54,129 nt of DNA from Alphaproteobacteria bacterium (GTDB lineage: Bacteria > Pseudomonadota > Alphaproteobacteria > Rhizobiales > OSC116), in the NCBI GenBank assembly GCA_002400495.2, contig NVQL02000058.1:1-54129 (forward strand), read 5' to 3'. A model generated the notes under the pieces. It searched no databases, was not told the origin of the DNA, and worked only from the letters and a program-made list of their open reading frames with translations. The position numbers were made by a program, and so were the translations under genes. Shown here in pieces: positions 46,473 through 54,071 of this stretch; position 1 is the first letter of the stretch, and each line of letters starts with the position of its first letter.

Positions 46473-47354
46473 ATGGAAGATAATTTAGATTTCAACAATC
46501 AACAAGTCTGGGACAATCACACCCCAAAACCTAAACAAGTCGCCACTTTTAAACGCTTCGGCATCCACGCTCAATTTCAAGAAATGCAATATGACGACAG
46601 AGGCTCATGGGATGCAACCATGACCGACCTCCACCTAGCTTCACTTGTAACCCCAACCCAACACCGCTATGGCGCAAGCGCAAACAAATATCACGCAGTA
46701 GCGCCCAGCAGCTCAGTTGTATTGCCAGGCGATAGATTGGTCGGCGGTTGGGAAGGCAAAATGGTTGGCCAACATTTATTTATATCCGAAGCCCAATTTG
46801 CCGCCATCACAGGTACAGAATTAGCCAGCCATAATATAATGCCTTATGATTTTACCTTGCAGAGTGAAACAACCCCAGAGGTCGACATCATTGTCAATCT
46901 ATTGGCAATATTGGCCCATGATGCTCGCCATGAATCCCCTGCAGGGCCTATATTTGCCGAAACCATCATCAGCGCCTTGTTGCAAAACCTAACAGGCTCA
47001 AAGGCCAAAATTTGGGGATATGGCGCAACCAAGGGTCAAAATGCCGATAAAATAACCAATTTTGCCATCGATATCTTACAAGCCAACCTCACCAATGGCG
47101 TGTCTTTAATGGACGTTTCCAAACAAATCGGCGTCAGTGTGCAATATTTATGCCGCATGTTCAAACAATCGACAGGCATGTCGCCACATCAATATCTATT
47201 ACGAGAGCGCGTATTTATGGCACGTAAATTAATCTTAGAAGGTGACACGCCACTGGCCGAAATTGCTCTAGAGGTCGGCTTTACCGACCAAAGCAAACTC
47301 TCAACCACCTTTAAAAACATATTAGGCTACAGCCCCTCGCAATTGCGCAATTAG
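46473..47354 (+). CDS. AraC family transcriptional regulator
   Basis: 293 residues from the ATG at 46473, chosen because GGGAGGGGG lies just before it; an earlier in-frame start at 46410 falls inside the hairpin. The C-terminal AraC DNA-binding domain has two helix-turn-helix units (SLMDVSKQIGVSVQYLCRMFKQSTGMSPHQYLLRERVFMARKLI and TPLAEIALEVGFTDQSKLSTTFKNILGYSPSQLR). The N-terminal ~180 residues are the sensor, ligand unknown. It likely controls the neighbouring hydrolase. Confidence 0.92.
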   Translation: MEDNLDFNNQQVWDNHTPKPKQVATFKRFGIHAQFQEMQYDDRGSWDATMTDLHLASLVTPTQHRYGASANKYHAVAPSSSVVLPGDRLVGGWEGKMVGQHLFISEAQFAAITGTELASHNIMPYDFTLQSETTPEVDIIVNLLAILAHDARHESPAGPIFAETIISALLQNLTGSKAKIWGYGATKGQNADKITNFAIDILQANLTNGVSLMDVSKQIGVSVQYLCRMFKQSTGMSPHQYLLRERVFMARKLILEGDTPLAEIALEVGFTDQSKLSTTFKNILGYSPSQLRN

Positions 47355-47387
47355 TCTATGAACATTGAACCCGCCTCCCAATCCAAT

Positions 47388-48191
47388 TTAGCGATCCGCC
47401 AAGATCGAATACATATAACTACTAATTTCAAAGCCAGTTTTTTTATATATACTCGCCGCTTGGCTGCCATTTTCGGCCATAATATATATCTCCTTCGCAT
47501 CGCGCTCCAAAGCATAATCACGGATATGCGCAATCAGAGCTGAAGCATAGCCACGGCCTCTATAAGCTTTACGTGTGGCAACAGAGGCATATCGATATAC
47601 GCCATCCTTCCAATACAGTCCCGCAATCGAAGCAATTTCGCCACGATCACGGTTCCAAATGACAAAGAAGTTGGCCACACCTGCAGCAATTGCATCCATT
47701 CGATTGCCAATCATCCATTCAATAAAGCCGCGCTGCACCTCGCCACTATCAGCAACATAAATGTCAGCCATTTGAGCAAAATCATCGGCTATAATTTTTT
47801 TGACATTATATATCGGCCGAGAAATTTTATTTGCGGTCGGAGAATATTTTAGCAGCACTTCACATTGGTGATTATATTTTTTGCTAATGTTTTTATAATC
47901 AATAAATGGCTCAGACGCCCACACAACCACACGTTTATGAGCCTTAGATGCTTTCTCTAACAAATGCGCATCCCACAAAGCGGTCAATGTCTTACCCACC
48001 ACATCATCAGCGGGCGCAGCATATAAATTGACCGCATGGCCAAAATAATAATCAGTTTTTTCAGGGCATATATAAGCCACACCGCCATCGACCTCAAACC
48101 ACTGCATGCTATCGATAAAATCAATAAACTCGGTGAGATGACCATTTGTAAAACGGCCTAATGTAGAAATTTCGGAGTATAGTCTGAACAT
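47388..48191 (-). CDS. GNAT family N-acetyltransferase with N-terminal extension
   Basis: 267 residues. The C-terminal half is a GNAT domain: acetyl-CoA loop RKAYRGRGYASALIAHIRDYAL, then IYIMAENGSQAASIYKKTGF. The N-terminal 120 residues probably form a second, degenerate GNAT-like or recognition domain. The acceptor is unknown. The candidate structured RNA at 48270-48343 lies upstream on this strand, within a 162-bp gap. Confidence 0.85.
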   Translation of the reverse strand: MFRLYSEISTLGRFTNGHLTEFIDFIDSMQWFEVDGGVAYICPEKTDYYFGHAVNLYAAPADDVVGKTLTALWDAHLLEKASKAHKRVVVWASEPFIDYKNISKKYNHQCEVLLKYSPTANKISRPIYNVKKIIADDFAQMADIYVADSGEVQRGFIEWMIGNRMDAIAAGVANFFVIWNRDRGEIASIAGLYWKDGVYRYASVATRKAYRGRGYASALIAHIRDYALERDAKEIYIMAENGSQAASIYKKTGFEISSYMYSILADR

Positions 48192-48269
48192 AAATTCAGC
48201 TTAAACTTAAACAATTAAAGCTGCAATTAAATCTTAAAACATAGCGGTTATTAACGCCATTTTTAGAGG

Positions 48270-48343
48270 AAAGTTCCGGCAGCCAATCAATTCTTGATTC
48301 ATCCTCTTCTGAGGACCCGAGGGCTGCACTTTACACGAACTTT
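48270..48343. ncRNA. Candidate structured RNA with a branched fold
   Basis: Four nested or adjacent stems close a 74-nt unit. P1 is AAAGTTC (48270-48276) with GAACTTT (48337-48343). P2 is GCAGCC (48279-48284) with GGCTGC (48322-48327). P3 is AATCAA-ttc-TTGATT (48285-48299). P4 is TCCTC-ttct-GAGGA (48302-48315). P3 and P4 branch from P2. GAGGA at 48266-48270 could instead pair with TCCTC of P4, an alternative fold. It lies between the EF-hand gene and the GNAT gene. If read on the minus strand it is either the EF-hand terminator region or the GNAT leader. I do not recognise an RNA family; strand is unknown. Confidence 0.45.
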
Positions 48344-48353
48344 TAAAGTTTTC

Positions 48354-48674
48354 TTATATGGCTTCTTGCGCAGCCAATAAACTGCTCATAGTGCCAGAAG
48401 AAAGTTTACCTAATGAGGCTTGCGAAGCCATCATTTCATTTTTAGTCACCTGGTTATCTCTGTCCAGGTCCATTTGAGCGAACATATCTTTTGCAGAAAG
48501 CCCTTCTGGGCTTTTGATTCTGCGGGCTTCACTCGCCGCTAAAAATTCTTTTAACGACAAGCCCCCATCGCCGTCCTGATCATTTTTAGTAAAGATTTCA
48601 GACAGTTTTAGGCTCATATTGGCGCGTATTTCCGAAGCATTTGGCTGTCCGCCAGATATACCTCCAGTATACAT
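48354..48674 (-). CDS. EF-hand calcium-binding protein
   Basis: 106 residues with two EF-hand loops: NDQDGDGGLSLKEF (Asp at positions 1, 3 and 5) and MDLDRDNQVTKNEM. Both have the 12-residue loop acidic pattern, so Ca2+ binding is likely. There is no clear signal peptide. The AAGGAA ribosome site precedes the ATG. The role is unknown; such small proteins may buffer or sense calcium. Confidence 0.85.
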   Translation of the reverse strand: MYTGGISGGQPNASEIRANMSLKLSEIFTKNDQDGDGGLSLKEFLAASEARRIKSPEGLSAKDMFAQMDLDRDNQVTKNEMMASQASLGKLSSGTMSSLLAAQEAI

Positions 48675-48897
48675 ATCTATTTCCTTTCATAATTTCCATC
48701 TGTTAAAAATGGGCGTCGAATCACTCGACACCCTTAAACAGTAGGAGGAAATCGATACTTAATGGTTAACAAACTCATATAAAAAGGCCAAAATTGTAAT
48801 AAAAATAAAGACTAACATAGTTAATATGCAAGTATAAATTATGCCCCGATCCTATGAAATTACGCCACGATGGCACACTATAACCAAGTAGCGAATT

Positions 48898-50469
48898 CTA
48901 CTGAGCATGCAACTGATCGCGTTTCAACAAAAGGCTGTTCAGCGCACTGATATAAGCTTTGGCCGAAGCCACAATCGTATCAGTGTCCACCCCATTGCCA
49001 ATAACCTGCTTGCCATTTTCCTCTATCCTCACCATCACATGCGCTTGCGCATCCGTACCCTCGGTAACCGCTTGCACCTGATAGCGCAATAGGTTCTGCG
49101 TGTCGGTCGTCAAGGCTTTAATGGCATTATATGTAGCGTCCACCCCGCCATCACCAGTTGCAGTGTTGTGAACCTGCTTGCCGTCAATATTCAACACCAA
49201 AATGGCTTCGGCTTGACGGTCAGTACTCACTGCCACTTCAAGTGACACCAAGCTAATGCTTTCATTAGCTTCAGCAATTTCATTCTCAACCAAGGCAATA
49301 ATATCTTCGTCATAGATATTTTTCTTTTTATCAGCCAGCCCTTTAAACCGCGTAAAAACATCCAAAAATGCATTATCACCCAATTCATAGCCCAAATCGC
49401 TCAATTTCTCCTTAAACGCATGGCGGCCAGAATGTTTACCCATCACCAAATTAGTGGCTTTCACACCGACAGATTCAGGTGTTATAATTTCATAAGTCTC
49501 AGCATTTTTTAACATGCCATCTTGATGAATCCCACTTTCATGCGCAAACGCGTTTTTGCCAACAATCGCCTTATTATATTGCACTGGAAAAGCCGCAACC
49601 GCCGACACCAAATTAGATGCCCGCACCAACATTTTGCTTTCAATGCGCGTGTCATAAGGCAAAATATCTTGCCGCGTGCGCATGCCCATCACAATTTCTT
49701 CTAGCGCCGCATTACCTGCCCGCTCGCCAATGCCGTTAATCGTGCATTCTATTTGCCGCGCACCACCCGCAACACCAGCCATAGTATTGGCCACCGCAAA
49801 ACCCAAATCATTATGGCAATGGGTCGAGAAAACCACATTCTCAGCCCCTACCACGCGGTTAATCACCATTTCAAACATCGCCTTATATTCATCAGGCATG
49901 GCATAACCCACTGTGTCAGGCAAATTAATGGTGGTCGCGCCCGCTTTAATCGCCACTTCGACCACACGGCATAAAAAATCATGCTCAGTACGCGTTGCGT
50001 CTTCCGCTGACCATTCGACATCATCAGTAAAGCTTTTCGCCCGTGCCACGCTGGCTGCCACTTTTTCAAGCACATCTTCGGGGCTCATATTCAACTTATA
50101 TTTCATGTGCAGCGGGCTGGTGGCAATAAAAGTATGGATACGCGAGCGCGGCGCATGCTTAATCGCGTCCCCAGCGCGGTCAATATCTTTAAGGCTAGCC
50201 CGCGCCAAACCACAAATGATAGAATTTTTGGCGTTTTTGGCAATTTCACTGACCGCCTCAAAATCACCATCTGAAGCGATCGGAAAACCAGCTTCAATAA
50301 TGTCGACACCCATATCATCTAGCAAGGCTGCCACCTCAACTTTTTGTTCTAACGTCATCGAGGCGCCAGGGCTTTGCTCGCCATCGCGCAATGTGGTGTC
50401 AAAAATTACAACATTTTCGGGGATTTTATCTTTATTCATTTTTGTCATAGCTAAAGCTGCCCTTATCAT
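48898..50469 (-). CDS. leuA: 2-isopropylmalate synthase
   Basis: First committed step of leucine synthesis: acetyl-CoA plus 2-oxoisovalerate. 523 residues, the length of the E. coli-type enzyme. The catalytic barrel starts IFDTTLRDGEQSPGASM and has the metal site HCHNDLG and NGIGERAGNAALEE. The C-terminal leucine-binding regulatory domain ends TGDGGVDATYNAIKAL. The start may be the first ATG (50469) or MTKMNKD eight codons on. A short leader ORF and competing stems lie upstream. Confidence 0.95.
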   Translation of the reverse strand: MIRAALAMTKMNKDKIPENVVIFDTTLRDGEQSPGASMTLEQKVEVAALLDDMGVDIIEAGFPIASDGDFEAVSEIAKNAKNSIICGLARASLKDIDRAGDAIKHAPRSRIHTFIATSPLHMKYKLNMSPEDVLEKVAASVARAKSFTDDVEWSAEDATRTEHDFLCRVVEVAIKAGATTINLPDTVGYAMPDEYKAMFEMVINRVVGAENVVFSTHCHNDLGFAVANTMAGVAGGARQIECTINGIGERAGNAALEEIVMGMRTRQDILPYDTRIESKMLVRASNLVSAVAAFPVQYNKAIVGKNAFAHESGIHQDGMLKNAETYEIITPESVGVKATNLVMGKHSGRHAFKEKLSDLGYELGDNAFLDVFTRFKGLADKKKNIYDEDIIALVENEIAEANESISLVSLEVAVSTDRQAEAILVLNIDGKQVHNTATGDGGVDATYNAIKALTTDTQNLLRYQVQAVTEGTDAQAHVMVRIEENGKQVIGNGVDTDTIVASAKAYISALNSLLLKRDQLHAQ

Positions 50470-50518
50470 TAAGCGCAGTTCCTGTATTTTTAAATTTAAA
50501 TTTGGATGAAAGATGCCG

Positions 50519-50560
50519 TTAGGCCGCAGCTAAACCTTTGTTTAACTGTCCCCTAAACAT
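50519..50560 (-). promoter_or_regulatory. Possible leuA leader peptide with competing stems
   Basis: A 13-codon frame, MFRGQLNKGLAAA, lies 50 bp before leuA. Within it GTTTA, TAAAC and a second GTTTA occur in order, so the middle block can pair with either neighbour, as in attenuators. Only two leucine codons are present, no good ribosome site is seen and no T-run terminator follows. It is weak evidence for attenuation. Confidence 0.25.
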
Positions 50561-50604
50561 TTGCTAAAATTCTTTAGGTAAATTTTCGCTATTTCTCAAA
50601 ATGC

Positions 50605-50760
50605 TTAAGGGTTGATAAGCAGGAGAAGCAGCAGGCTAGAAATTGTGAAGGTGGTAATGAGTGCAACTTTGCGCAAAAAATCTTGCTCAGCAGCCACAGA
50701 GGCAGCAATCGCACGCGCTTTAGGTTGATTATGGTGGTTTCTATAATGATTATTCATCAT
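50605..50760 (-). CDS. Small single-span membrane protein
   Basis: 51 residues starting MMNNHYRNHHNQPKARAIAA, with a hydrophobic C-terminal helix (VALITTFTISSLLLLLLINP). It is preceded by a clear GAGGA ribosome site six bases before the ATG. The layout is basic N-terminus inside, tail-anchored helix. No family known to me. It lies between leuA and the tRNA-Lys gene, on the leuA strand. Confidence 0.55.
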   Translation of the reverse strand: MMNNHYRNHHNQPKARAIAASVAAEQDFLRKVALITTFTISSLLLLLLINP

Positions 50761-51057
50761 GAAACATCCTCTATTGCTCAATTTCCAATATAATTAGCTT
50801 ATTAGATTCTATTTATATAGCAATAGAATAATACGGCTTTATGGTTAATTTATTGATTTTTCACGCAAACTGTTATGTTTCGGGGTAAAACATACCCATC
50901 TTTAGTGCTAAATAACGACTTTTTATCAACCCATTAAAGTTTTACCCAAAAAAAAATGCGTAAACTCAAAAAATAAATGGACAGAGCCATTAGCCTGTCA
51001 TATAAACCGCTTCAACAGACGCATGCAAAGAGCTAACGCTTTAATTGCATTGCCGAC

Positions 51058-51133
51058 GGGCCCTTAGCTCAGCTGGTAGAGCAACTGACTTTTAATCAGT
51101 AGGTCGATGGTTCGAACCCATCAGGGCTCACCA
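51058..51133 (+). tRNA. tRNA-Lys (anticodon TTT)
   Basis: 76 nt with encoded CCA. The acceptor GGGCCCT pairs with AGGGCTC with one G-U. D-arm TAGCTCAGCTGGTAGAGCA, anticodon stem ACTGA/TCAGT with loop CTTTTAA giving anticodon TTT, and TTCGAAC T-loop are all present. A UUCG-loop terminator follows. Phage-type DNA starts right behind it, so it probably served as an attachment site. Confidence 0.97.
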
Positions 51134-51139
51134 AATCAA

Positions 51140-51165
51140 ACCCTTGCTTCGGCAGGGGTTTTTTG
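51140..51165 (+). terminator. Terminator of tRNA-Lys with UUCG tetraloop
   Basis: ACCCTTGC-ttcg-GCAGGGGT, an 8-bp stem with one T-G pair, followed by six T. Confidence 0.93.
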
Positions 51166-51211
51166 TTTCTGGAGCTTCAAACTAACCCTAAAAATCACCT
51201 AAAAAACATTC

Positions 51212-51235
51212 GGGTAACCACATGGGTAACCACAT
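51212..51235 (+). repeat. Perfect 12-bp tandem direct repeat near the attachment site
   Basis: GGGTAACCACAT twice without a gap, about 80 bp behind the tRNA. It could be a pair of integrase arm sites or an integrase remnant. Confidence 0.5.
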
Positions 51236-51785
51236 TTAAACTGTTCATAACTATTGAACACGTACCGTTTGAGAGCCTATTAAAGCTCTTTTTGAATCAC
51301 TTCAGAGGCCTCTTTAGGCATTTACTAGGTTAAATTGGGTGATATTTCTTGGTAACATTTAACAGACACCTGAGCACCTGAAGCTCTAAACCATCCTGCT
51401 TACCATTTTTGATTAGCCTGTCTAATAACAAACACCCCCTAAATGCCCCTCAGATTCCACCACAGAATCTCCAGCTAAATCCAGAATCCCTACTACCAGA
51501 AAACCGCAATCGATTCCCTACGCCTCTTAAAACTCATCCTAGAGTCGGTCTGAAGTTACCCACGGGAAAGTGTATTGTGGGAGATTCAATCTGTTTGACA
51601 ATCAGTAATTTGCATGTTGTGATTGGCGCTATAGAGCCCCTTCAGAGGGCTTTAGATTAAACTAAGATAAATTATAACAATCGATATCAGCTATAGGATT
51701 GCTCCGACTGGCTCAGGTGAAACTGTGTCTTGTTTTAGGGGGAGGCTAGAGCTGTATCTTGAGAGAGGGTGAAAGGGAACATGAC

Positions 51786-52034
51786 ATGAGCAATAGGAAA
51801 AAGAACCGTAGAGACTTCTTAGTCTGCTTTGCGGTCTTCAAATTAGATACTAGTTTTGCATATTATAAAACGCTTCCAAGTGCGTGGTCAGTGATTGTCG
51901 TGGAATATGACGAAAAGGGAGCTAAAGAGCTTCAAGCGGTATTAGGTAAGCTTGAGATAAATATAGATTTTGGCTTCTATTCTAGATTGTTCTGGAAAAA
52001 GATAATAAACGGAGTAACCGAGAATGACGAATAA
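51786..52034 (+). CDS. Small phage-type protein of unknown function
   Basis: 82 residues from the ATG at 51786 (MSNRKKNRRDFLVCFAVFKLD); the frame is open upstream to 51759. Basic N-terminus, then mixed alpha/beta. I do not recognise it. Its end overlaps the start of the next gene by 11 bp, typical of compact phage operons. Confidence 0.5.
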   Translation: MSNRKKNRRDFLVCFAVFKLDTSFAYYKTLPSAWSVIVVEYDEKGAKELQAVLGKLEINIDFGFYSRLFWKKIINGVTENDE

Positions 52035-52425
52035 AACACCCCCAAACGATACACCAAATAATGGGGAATGTAGAGGCAGATTAGAGCTTTCTAAGGCTCA
52101 GCAGAAAGCCCTAGGCGGCATGATTAAAATCTTAGAAGCTATTCTGAGGATCGATGGAAACATGCCATTGCACTATGTTTTGATGTGGCTCTTGGTGTCT
52201 CGTTCAGCAGCTAAAGGTCAAACGTTAAAAGCACTAACACTAGCTGTAAAGACCTCTAAGGCAACTACAGAGCGGTTTAAGGCAAAGTTTATGGAGCTAG
52301 GTTTAATTGAGATCATTGATGACCGCGTTGAAGACCGCAGCTATCTCTACAAAATCTCCAAGAAAGGTCGGATTAAACTTAATCAACTCGAAGTCATAGC
52401 CACAACTTTTGAGACTGCAACATAG
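52024..52425 (+). CDS. Winged-helix (MarR-like) DNA-binding protein
   Basis: 133 residues. The middle and C-terminal half read like a winged helix: LHYVLMWLLVSRSAAKGQTLKALTLAVKTSKATTERFKAKFMELGLIEIIDDRVEDRSYLYKISKKG, with a recognition helix and a wing DDRVEDRSYLYKISKKG. It probably controls phage genes or is an early phage regulator. GGAG lies just before the ATG. It overlaps the preceding gene. Confidence 0.65.
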   Translation: MTNKTPPNDTPNNGECRGRLELSKAQQKALGGMIKILEAILRIDGNMPLHYVLMWLLVSRSAAKGQTLKALTLAVKTSKATTERFKAKFMELGLIEIIDDRVEDRSYLYKISKKGRIKLNQLEVIATTFETAT

Positions 52426-52461
52426 ACAGTCACTAGCAATTCATTAAAGAGGAATATCATT

Positions 52462-52707
52462 ATGGAAATAAGCGTGAATGGTACGATAATATTTTATTTC
52501 TGCAAACCAAGGCTGGATGCAGCTTGCATTTCAAACCATGGCACATTATTTGGCTTCTCTTGGGGCTGGGAGTACTGGAGGCAAGCCGCTCCTGTGGCAT
52601 TCTCTAAAACTGTGGAAGAATATGATCACCATAATAGGGCGGTGATGATAAAGTTCGGGCGACATCAGGCATATTTACACTCAGAGTGGGGCAACAGTTG
52701 CGGTTAG
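52462..52707 (+). CDS. Small phage-type protein, unknown
   Basis: 81 residues with an excellent AAGAGGA ribosome site before the ATG. It is rich in aromatic residues (FGFSWGWEYWRQ). I do not recognise it. It follows the winged-helix gene after 36 bp and precedes the first phage promoter-like element by 100 bp. Confidence 0.5.
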   Translation: MEISVNGTIIFYFCKPRLDAACISNHGTLFGFSWGWEYWRQAAPVAFSKTVEEYDHHNRAVMIKFGRHQAYLHSEWGNSCG

Positions 52708-52807
52708 CTGCACAAGAAAAGCTGATAGTAATCCTAAGAACCGCTTCAGGTGGTCTTAAGAGAGCTATCAGTGCGCTTTCGAAGGGAGCTAAAGAGGCTC
52801 TAAAGGT

Positions 52808-52829
52808 ATTCAGGTTACGGTATTGAAAG
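52808..52829 (+). promoter_or_regulatory. Phage-polymerase promoter-like element a
   Basis: ATTCAGGTTACGG followed by TATTGAAAG. Compared with the SP6 promoter ATTTAGGTGACACTATAGAA, about three quarters of positions agree, including ATT-AGGT, AC, TAT and GAA. It begins 61 bp before the polymerase fragment. Confidence 0.55.
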
Positions 52830-52868
52830 AGAAACCATAATTAAATTATCATCTCCAGCAATCACCAC

Positions 52869-53111
52869 CTAACCAACTTCGCGATGATCCATGACAGCTT
52901 CGGGGTTCACGCAAGATACACCTCTCGCCTATCTTCAGTCCTTCGTAATGAGTTCGTGAAGATGTATGAGGAGAATGATGTCTTGGGTGATCTCTATGAG
53001 CAGCTTGGGAGGCAACTGGAGGATGATACTTTTGAGAAGCTGAAGAAGCCTCTGGAACGCGGGGGATTGGCTCTGGAGGTGGTTAAGAGGTCTGAATATT
53101 TCTTCTGTTAG
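52869..53111 (+). pseudogene. C-terminal fragment of a T7-like single-subunit RNA polymerase
   Basis: Reading LTNFAMIHDSFGVHARYTSR ... NDVLGDLYEQLGRQLEDDTFEKLKKPLERGGLALEVVKRSEYFFC. It matches the end of T7 RNA polymerase, which also has motif C HDSFG with the catalytic aspartate (Asp812 in T7), then a helical stretch with NDVL(A/G)D-like wording and a short C-terminal F-x-F/FFC end. From the ATG at 52884 the fragment is 75 residues; homology begins at about 52869 without a start codon. The remaining ~800 residues are absent, and upstream frames have stops. It has no polymerase activity alone. Promoter-like copies flank it at 52808 and 53114. Confidence 0.85.
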
Positions 53112-53113
53112 GT

Positions 53114-53135
53114 ATTCAGGTTACAGCATTGAAAT
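53114..53135 (+). promoter_or_regulatory. Phage-polymerase promoter-like element b
   Basis: ATTCAGGTTACAG followed by CATTGAAAT, beginning three bases after the polymerase stop codon. With element a it makes a direct repeat around the fragment (GGTATTCAGGTTAC shared exactly). Confidence 0.55.
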
Positions 53136-53807
53136 AAACAATTTTAATTGGCTTGAAAAAGCTGCTTTAGATGACGTTTTATGGGCGCTGAAAAGGTGCT
53201 GAATATGCCCCTAAATTGTTGATTTTGATGAAAACAGCTAATTGATTGATTTGGCTTATGAATATTGGATAATCGCATTCACCACCCCCCCATTGAATAA
53301 CAAACCTTTTAAAACCATCTTAATTTGCACCTGAAAATGGCCGTAAAATATGCTTGAAATTGACTTACCTTCCACCATTGAATAACAGACAAAATCAGCT
53401 CAAATTATCAAAATTATCAAATTTAACCTAACTATTTGATATAACTTATTAAATGTTGTATTTTGGGACTTAGGGTGACGTATTGAAATAAACCATAAAT
53501 TAAATCCTGAAATATTCTCCTCATTTGATGCTGAAAATATCCCTTAGATTATCTCGAAATGGACTTAACCCTAGTATTGAAATACAGCTTTAATTATCCT
53601 TGAATATGAGAATTGGAGATTTTATCATAACTAGTTGAAAATGTTTGACAATTGTTGACTCATAGGGTTTAGGGACGAGTATTGAAATACAACCCTTTTA
53701 AAATTGAATAATATTCACCTCAATTACCACCTAAGAAAGCCCTCAAAAAGCACTTAGGTACTCCCATTGAAAAACACCACTAATTCTGAAACATCTCATT
53801 GCTGAGT

Positions 53808-53829
53808 ATTCAGGTTACACCATTGAAAT
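53808..53829 (+). promoter_or_regulatory. Phage-polymerase promoter-like element i
   Basis: ATTCAGGTTACAC followed by CATTGAAAT, the last of nine elements. It shares GTATTCAGGTTAC with elements a and b. Confidence 0.5.
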
Positions 53830-54042
53830 AAAACAATATGAAAATATCCAATAATGATACTCATCTCAAGCACCATCTTAAGATTTATCTTTAGCTCATC
53901 TTAAGCCTATTTTTGTCAAAGATGCCTCTTAAGATCATCTAAACATAACCCTTAAGCTACATCTCTAGAGTAAACGTCTGGTGACGACCGCCTTGTAAGA
54001 ATTATCTGATGTGCAATTATGGCTGTGTTTGTGGGCTTTAAG

Positions 54043-54065
54043 TGTCCGCTTAAGTTAAGTGGACA
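54043..54065 (+). repeat. Palindromic end of a second insertion element
   Basis: TGTCC-g-CTTAA-g-TTAAG-t-GGACA, nearly perfect palindrome 7 bp before a transposase-like ATG. It is probably the terminal inverted repeat or an operator of the element that starts here. Confidence 0.5.
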
Positions 54066-54071
54066 CTATCT

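Larger units (their letters stand above)
52808..53829 (+). repeat. Array of nine SP6-like promoter-type elements
   Basis: Same-strand elements of about 22 bp start at 52808 (a), 53114 (b), 53277 (c), 53363 (d), 53468 (e), 53563 (f), 53667 (g), 53752 (h) and 53808 (i). Common form: A(T/C)T(T/C)A followed by GG or CC, a variable middle, then (T/C)ATTGAA(A/T)(T/A). Element e reads ACTTAGGGTGACG then TATTGAAAT, very near the SP6 promoter; f (ACTTAACCCTAG) recalls the T3 promoter start. From c on, spacing is 56-105 bp and no gene fits between. The blocks in between are AT-rich and share pieces such as CTGAAAATAT and AATTATC. Confidence 0.6.
51134..54040 (+). mobile_element. Decayed T7/SP6-like prophage island behind tRNA-Lys
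   Basis: The stretch after the tRNA is unlike the rest of the window: short ORFs, no metabolic genes, a phage RNA polymerase fragment and promoter-like repeats. Two perfect copies of GGGTAACCACAT stand back to back at 51212-51235, as arm-type integrase sites often do. Short terminator-like stems occur at 51272-51293 and 51634-51652. No integrase or capsid gene and no second copy of the tRNA 3' end are seen, so the island is incomplete or its far end lies beyond the window. Confidence 0.65.

Noticed and set aside
48265..48290. RNase P RNA hallmark (GAGGAAAGT-CCGG-like)
   Set aside because: The required GAGGAAAGTCCGGGC is not matched exactly and the folded unit is only ~75 nt, far too short for RNase P RNA.
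51409..51660. 83-codon open frame behind tRNA-Lys
   Set aside because: Proline/asparagine-rich low-complexity product, no ribosome site, and it crosses terminator-like stems.
51695..51720. Tenth phage-promoter-like element (GGCTCAGGTGAAACTGTG)
   Set aside because: The AGGTGA block matches SP6 but the ATTGAA half shared by all nine others is missing.
53277..53829. CRISPR-like array (short repeats at regular spacing)
   Set aside because: Repeats are degenerate, spacing varies from 56 to 105 bp, no cas genes are near, and the elements fit phage-promoter form better.
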